Below, piece after piece: positions 42,598 through 43,120 of a stretch of 43,120 bases of DNA (position 1 is the first letter of the stretch; each line of letters starts with the position of its first letter). Origin of the DNA: Pedobacter chinensis. Lineage in GTDB: Bacteria > Bacteroidota > Bacteroidia > Sphingobacteriales > Sphingobacteriaceae. Under the pieces are notes generated by a model that did no database searches, had not been told where the DNA came from, and worked only from the letters and a program-made list of their open reading frames with translations. The stretch is taken from NCBI RefSeq assembly GCF_003339865.1, contig NZ_QPKV01000018.1:1-43120 (forward strand). Reading direction: 5' to 3'. Position numbers and translations under genes: made by a program.

Positions 42598-43120
42598 TCT
42601 CCGGCATAGGAAATGATGGAAGGATAGGCCGTTGAAACTTGCAGTTCCATTCGGATTTGCAGGCACAAAACAGCGGTCAGTCCGATCCTTCATCGGACCT
42701 CATCCGCTGTTGCCATTAAAGTTTCGATATTAGTAAATAGCTCCCTCCCTTTAAGGGGAGGGCTGGGGAGGGGGCCAAGCCTTGATTTTTGGCTACCTTT
42801 TTATCAAGAAAAAGGTAGGAGCCTTTCCGGCGGCGAGGAAGTTCAAAAAACTCATTGGCAAAACAGATTGCTTCGTCATTACGCTCACTTGCAATGAGGA
42901 TAATACGAGAGCACACAACAAAACCACCCCTGCCAACGCACCACCCTTCACACCCCCCTCCTTAAACAAGGAGGGGAGTTTCCCCTCATGGCCCATCAGT
43001 ACCCCTATCCGCCTATCGGCACCTTTCCCCTTGAAGGGAAAGGACTCGTAAAAGGACTGGTTGCAAAATCCGCCCTCAACCCACTAGCAACCGCCAAACA
43101 GCGAAAGCTTTAAGGTTTCC
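42598..43120 (+). repeat. Right terminal copy of the composite inverted repeat
   Basis: Reverse complement of 1-544. It lacks the 47-bp hairpin found at the left end and has an additional CTCCCTCCCTTTAAGGGGAG palindrome near 42740-42760 in place of a 22-bp segment. The nested hairpin is at 42669-42711. Open frames through it are out of register with the other copies because of a 1-nt deletion. Confidence 0.85.

Overview
The window looks like chromosomal DNA from a Bacteroidota member, most likely a Pedobacter-like Sphingobacteriaceae. This rests on AT-rich coding sequence, TonB-dependent receptors with N-terminal carboxypeptidase-regulatory-like domains, matches to the Bacteroidota -7 promoter box (TAnnTTTG), few Shine-Dalgarno sequences, and an ECF sigma/anti-sigma pair without a zinc motif. 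The genus is inferred from gene content; no rRNA or other taxonomic marker is present. I see no tRNA, rRNA, CRISPR array, transposase or phage structural gene.

Layout. Positions 1-1077 and 42232-43120 are gene-free mosaics of dispersed repeats; the outermost 520-545 bp of the two ends are inverted copies of each other. 1078-5321 (minus) holds a vitamin-uptake locus: a TPP-riboswitch-controlled TonB-dependent receptor, and upstream of it a PnuC-family transporter and a NadR-like P-loop kinase whose leader carries its own attenuator-like terminator. 5704-9067 (plus) has a small exported protein and carB. 9196-18036 holds three paralogous S41-type peptidases around an ECF sigma / anti-sigma / beta-repeat (DUF4097-like) operon. 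18398-23763 carries TerC, bestrophin, an MHS-type MFS transporter with a small membrane protein, a GreA/B C-terminal-like protein and a small membrane protein. 23895-27310 (minus) is a complete dTDP-L-rhamnose operon in the order rfbB-rfbC-rfbD-rfbA. 27561-29502 is a divergent pair: an unrecognised protein made of four internal repeats and a XRE-S24 (LexA/CI-like) repressor, with a perfect 15-bp inverted repeat between them. 30210-36324 (plus) is a tight six-gene cluster (SpoIIM-like, two-domain membrane protein, DUF4129, DUF4350, MoxR ATPase, DUF58). 36390-39388 (minus) has a nucleoid-associated (NA37-like) protein and urocanate hydratase. 39456-42231 (plus) has a His/Cys-rich exported peptide followed by a TonB-dependent receptor, probably for a metal.

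How the genes work together. The receptor, PnuC-type transporter and kinase form a plausible outer membrane, inner membrane and metabolic-trapping route for thiamine or nicotinamide riboside; the TPP aptamer on the receptor favours thiamine. The rfb genes make dTDP-rhamnose for surface polysaccharide. The MoxR/DUF58/DUF4129/DUF4350/SpoIIM cluster is a widely conserved envelope-associated module without a settled function. The His/Cys-rich peptide and receptor look like a metal-acquisition pair transcribed divergently from hutU.

Best candidates for something undescribed are (i) the four-repeat protein with its dedicated palindromic operator and S24-type repressor, (ii) the structured terminator-bearing leader of the pnuC-like gene, which does not look like a TPP aptamer, and (iii) the modular repeats, including a 47-bp hairpin that appears to have inserted into one repeat copy with a 3-bp target duplication.
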